Virus record (IMG/VR): IMGVR_UViG_3300047472_000437
Span: 1 to 28,373 of that record
Length of the DNA: 28,373 nucleotides
Direction: 5' to 3' (one strand)
Source: a virus
Both the position numbers and the translations under genes were made by a program. The notes beneath the pieces were generated by a model. It was not told where the DNA came from and did not search any database. It was given only the letters and a program-made list of their open reading frames with translations. Shown here piece after piece: positions 27,240 through 28,373 of this stretch (positions are counted from its first letter, which is position 1; each line of letters opens with the position of its first letter).

Positions 27240-28373
27240 GTGCGTCTCTACAAGCGCGGCAACATCTGGTGGTACGAACTCGACTTCAATACGAAGCAGA
27301 TCCGAAAGAGTACGAAGACACGCAATAGAGTCGTGGCTGGTCAGGTTGCTTCGGCCGCGCATCTCGCCCTGATTAAGGGTGAGGTCGGCATCTTTGAAAA
27401 GAAGAAGGCGCCCACGTTCCGAGAAGCCATGAAGGCATTTCTTGGGTGGTCGGCGATCGAACACCACGAACATCCAGCTACCACGAAGCGATACAAGACC
27501 AGCAGCAAAGCTCTTCTGGCTCACTTCCGGGATGAAACGCTGGACCGCATCACCCCCAAAGAAGCTGATGACTACAAGCAGAAGCGATCGCGAGCAAAAG
27601 GCCGCGGCGGCAAGCAGCTGAAGCCTGCGACTGTGAATAGGGAACTCGCCTGCATGCGAGCGATGTTTAACCACGCAATCAAGTCCAGCCAGGACCTTCG
27701 TAATCCGATCAGCAAACAGACGGGCGTAAAGCTGCTGGCCGAGAACAATCAACAGGAACGCGTCGTCACCTATACGGAGGAAGAGAAATATCTTGCTGCT
27801 GCGCGGCAGCCTCTTGCGGACATCGCCACACTGATGGTGGAGCAGGGTTTTCGGCCGGAAGAGGTGTGCAAGCTCAAAGCCAGCGTTGTCGATCTGGATA
27901 GGAATACAGCCCGGGTCACGCACGGTAAGACCCCATCCGCACGCCGTCTGATCGAGCTGACGCCACGCTCCCATGCGGTGCTCAAAAGGAGGATTGCGGA
28001 GCGGCCCATCGGGTACCTATACCCCAACGGACGAGACGATAGCCGGCCATTGCCTTCGCCGCAGAAAGCTCATGACGATGCGCTGCGGATTAGCGGCGTC
28101 GCGAGGTTTCGCCTCTATGATCTGCGCCACACGTTTGCGACACGCGCGGCAGAGGGGGGCATGGATCTCGTGACACTAGCAGCTGTGTTGGGGCACTCGC
28201 GTATCCAGATGGTGATGCGCTATGCGCACCCGACTCAACTACATCAGGCGATGTCGATGGCGAAGGTGAACGCACACAAGATCGAACAACGAGAGCTTGA
28301 GCGTCATCGCAACAAGGCAGAGCAGGAACGCACGCAGAGGCCAGGAATGCACATTGTAAAGAGAAGTGCGTAG
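27240..28373 (+). CDS. Tyrosine recombinase integrase
   Basis: This 377-residue protein integrates and excises the prophage at att sites. The N-terminal 55 residues form a small arm-type DNA-binding region (LYKRGNIWWYELDFNTKQIR, then KSTKTRN). Residues about 58-160 are the core-binding SAM-like domain. The catalytic domain shows the Arg (EQGFRPEEVCKL), the Lys of the beta hairpin (THGKTPS), the second box LYDLRHTFAT (Tyr where His is more common, Arg present), LGHSRIQMVM and the Tyr nucleophile in RYAHPT. All essential residues appear present. It starts at GTG 27240 with GGAG seven bases upstream; the stop TAG is the last three bases of the window. An attachment site is expected just beyond the right edge. 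Confidence 0.95.
   Translation: MRLYKRGNIWWYELDFNTKQIRKSTKTRNRVVAGQVASAAHLALIKGEVGIFEKKKAPTFREAMKAFLGWSAIEHHEHPATTKRYKTSSKALLAHFRDETLDRITPKEADDYKQKRSRAKGRGGKQLKPATVNRELACMRAMFNHAIKSSQDLRNPISKQTGVKLLAENNQQERVVTYTEEEKYLAAARQPLADIATLMVEQGFRPEEVCKLKASVVDLDRNTARVTHGKTPSARRLIELTPRSHAVLKRRIAERPIGYLYPNGRDDSRPLPSPQKAHDDALRISGVARFRLYDLRHTFATRAAEGGMDLVTLAAVLGHSRIQMVMRYAHPTQLHQAMSMAKVNAHKIEQRELERHRNKAEQERTQRPGMHIVKRSA

Noticed and set aside
1-28373. tRNA genes, CRISPR arrays, insertion sequences
   Set aside because: I looked for cloverleaf-type arms, regularly spaced repeats and transposase motifs and saw none; the only recombinase is the phage integrase.

Overview
The window is most of an integrated temperate siphovirus (prophage) of the lambda-like, HK97-fold lineage. 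It runs from the stop codon of the tape measure gene at the left edge to the stop codon of a tyrosine integrase at the right edge. The host looks like a soil bacterium of moderately high GC. I lean to Acidobacteriota, because the small CxxC/CxxC protein at 9982-10206 and several early proteins resemble families I associate with that phylum. That is recognition, not a search result.

Layout, read in the direction of transcription (mostly minus strand, right to left). (1) 26753-28373 (+): an AlpA-like regulator, an excisionase-like HTH protein and the integrase. (2) 24430-26691: the lysogeny and immunity region. It holds a CI-like repressor (25042-25716, -), a divergent Cro-like HTH gene (25802-26029, +), and two probable lysogenic-conversion genes, one secreted (24528-25034, +) and one membrane-anchored (26047-26691, -). 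A leftward promoter with a TTGACA box and a 15-bp palindrome lies at 24433-24480. (3) 16218-24423 (-): a long early operon of small, tightly overlapping genes. It includes two membrane microproteins, a zinc-ribbon/HTH regulator, a replication initiator with an origin-like repeat cluster inside it, and a large ParB-like protein. (4) 14231-16221 (+): a short opposite-strand island with a WYL-like/SWIM zinc protein, a small zinc protein, a lysozyme-fold endolysin and an XRE protein. (5) 1-14106 (-): small regulators, then the late morphogenesis operon in lambda order: Nu1-like small terminase, gpA-like large terminase, gpW-like protein, gpB-like portal, a fused prohead protease/major capsid protein, FI- and FII-position proteins, tail terminator, major tail protein, tail assembly chaperone with a -1 frameshift, and tape measure.

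How the parts work together: the repressor and Cro-like protein would decide between silence and the leftward early promoter. The early operon supplies replication and regulation functions. The late operon packages DNA and builds the head and tail. Host recognition, tail-tip genes, a recognisable holin and both att sites are not in the window.

Most notable observations: a perfect G GGA AAA slippery heptamer joining the two tail chaperone frames; an internal Shine-Dalgarno and ATG that would release the capsid domain of the protease/capsid fusion as a separate product; an origin-like cluster of hairpins and repeats inside the replication gene; an 11-G tract that splits a small early gene one base out of frame; a repressor that has lost the S24 catalytic serine; a ParB-like protein with a split N-terminal domain and a histone-H1-like tail; and a WYL-like/SWIM fusion on the opposite-strand island. 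At least five genes shorter than 60 codons were placed by exact start/stop overlaps with their neighbours.
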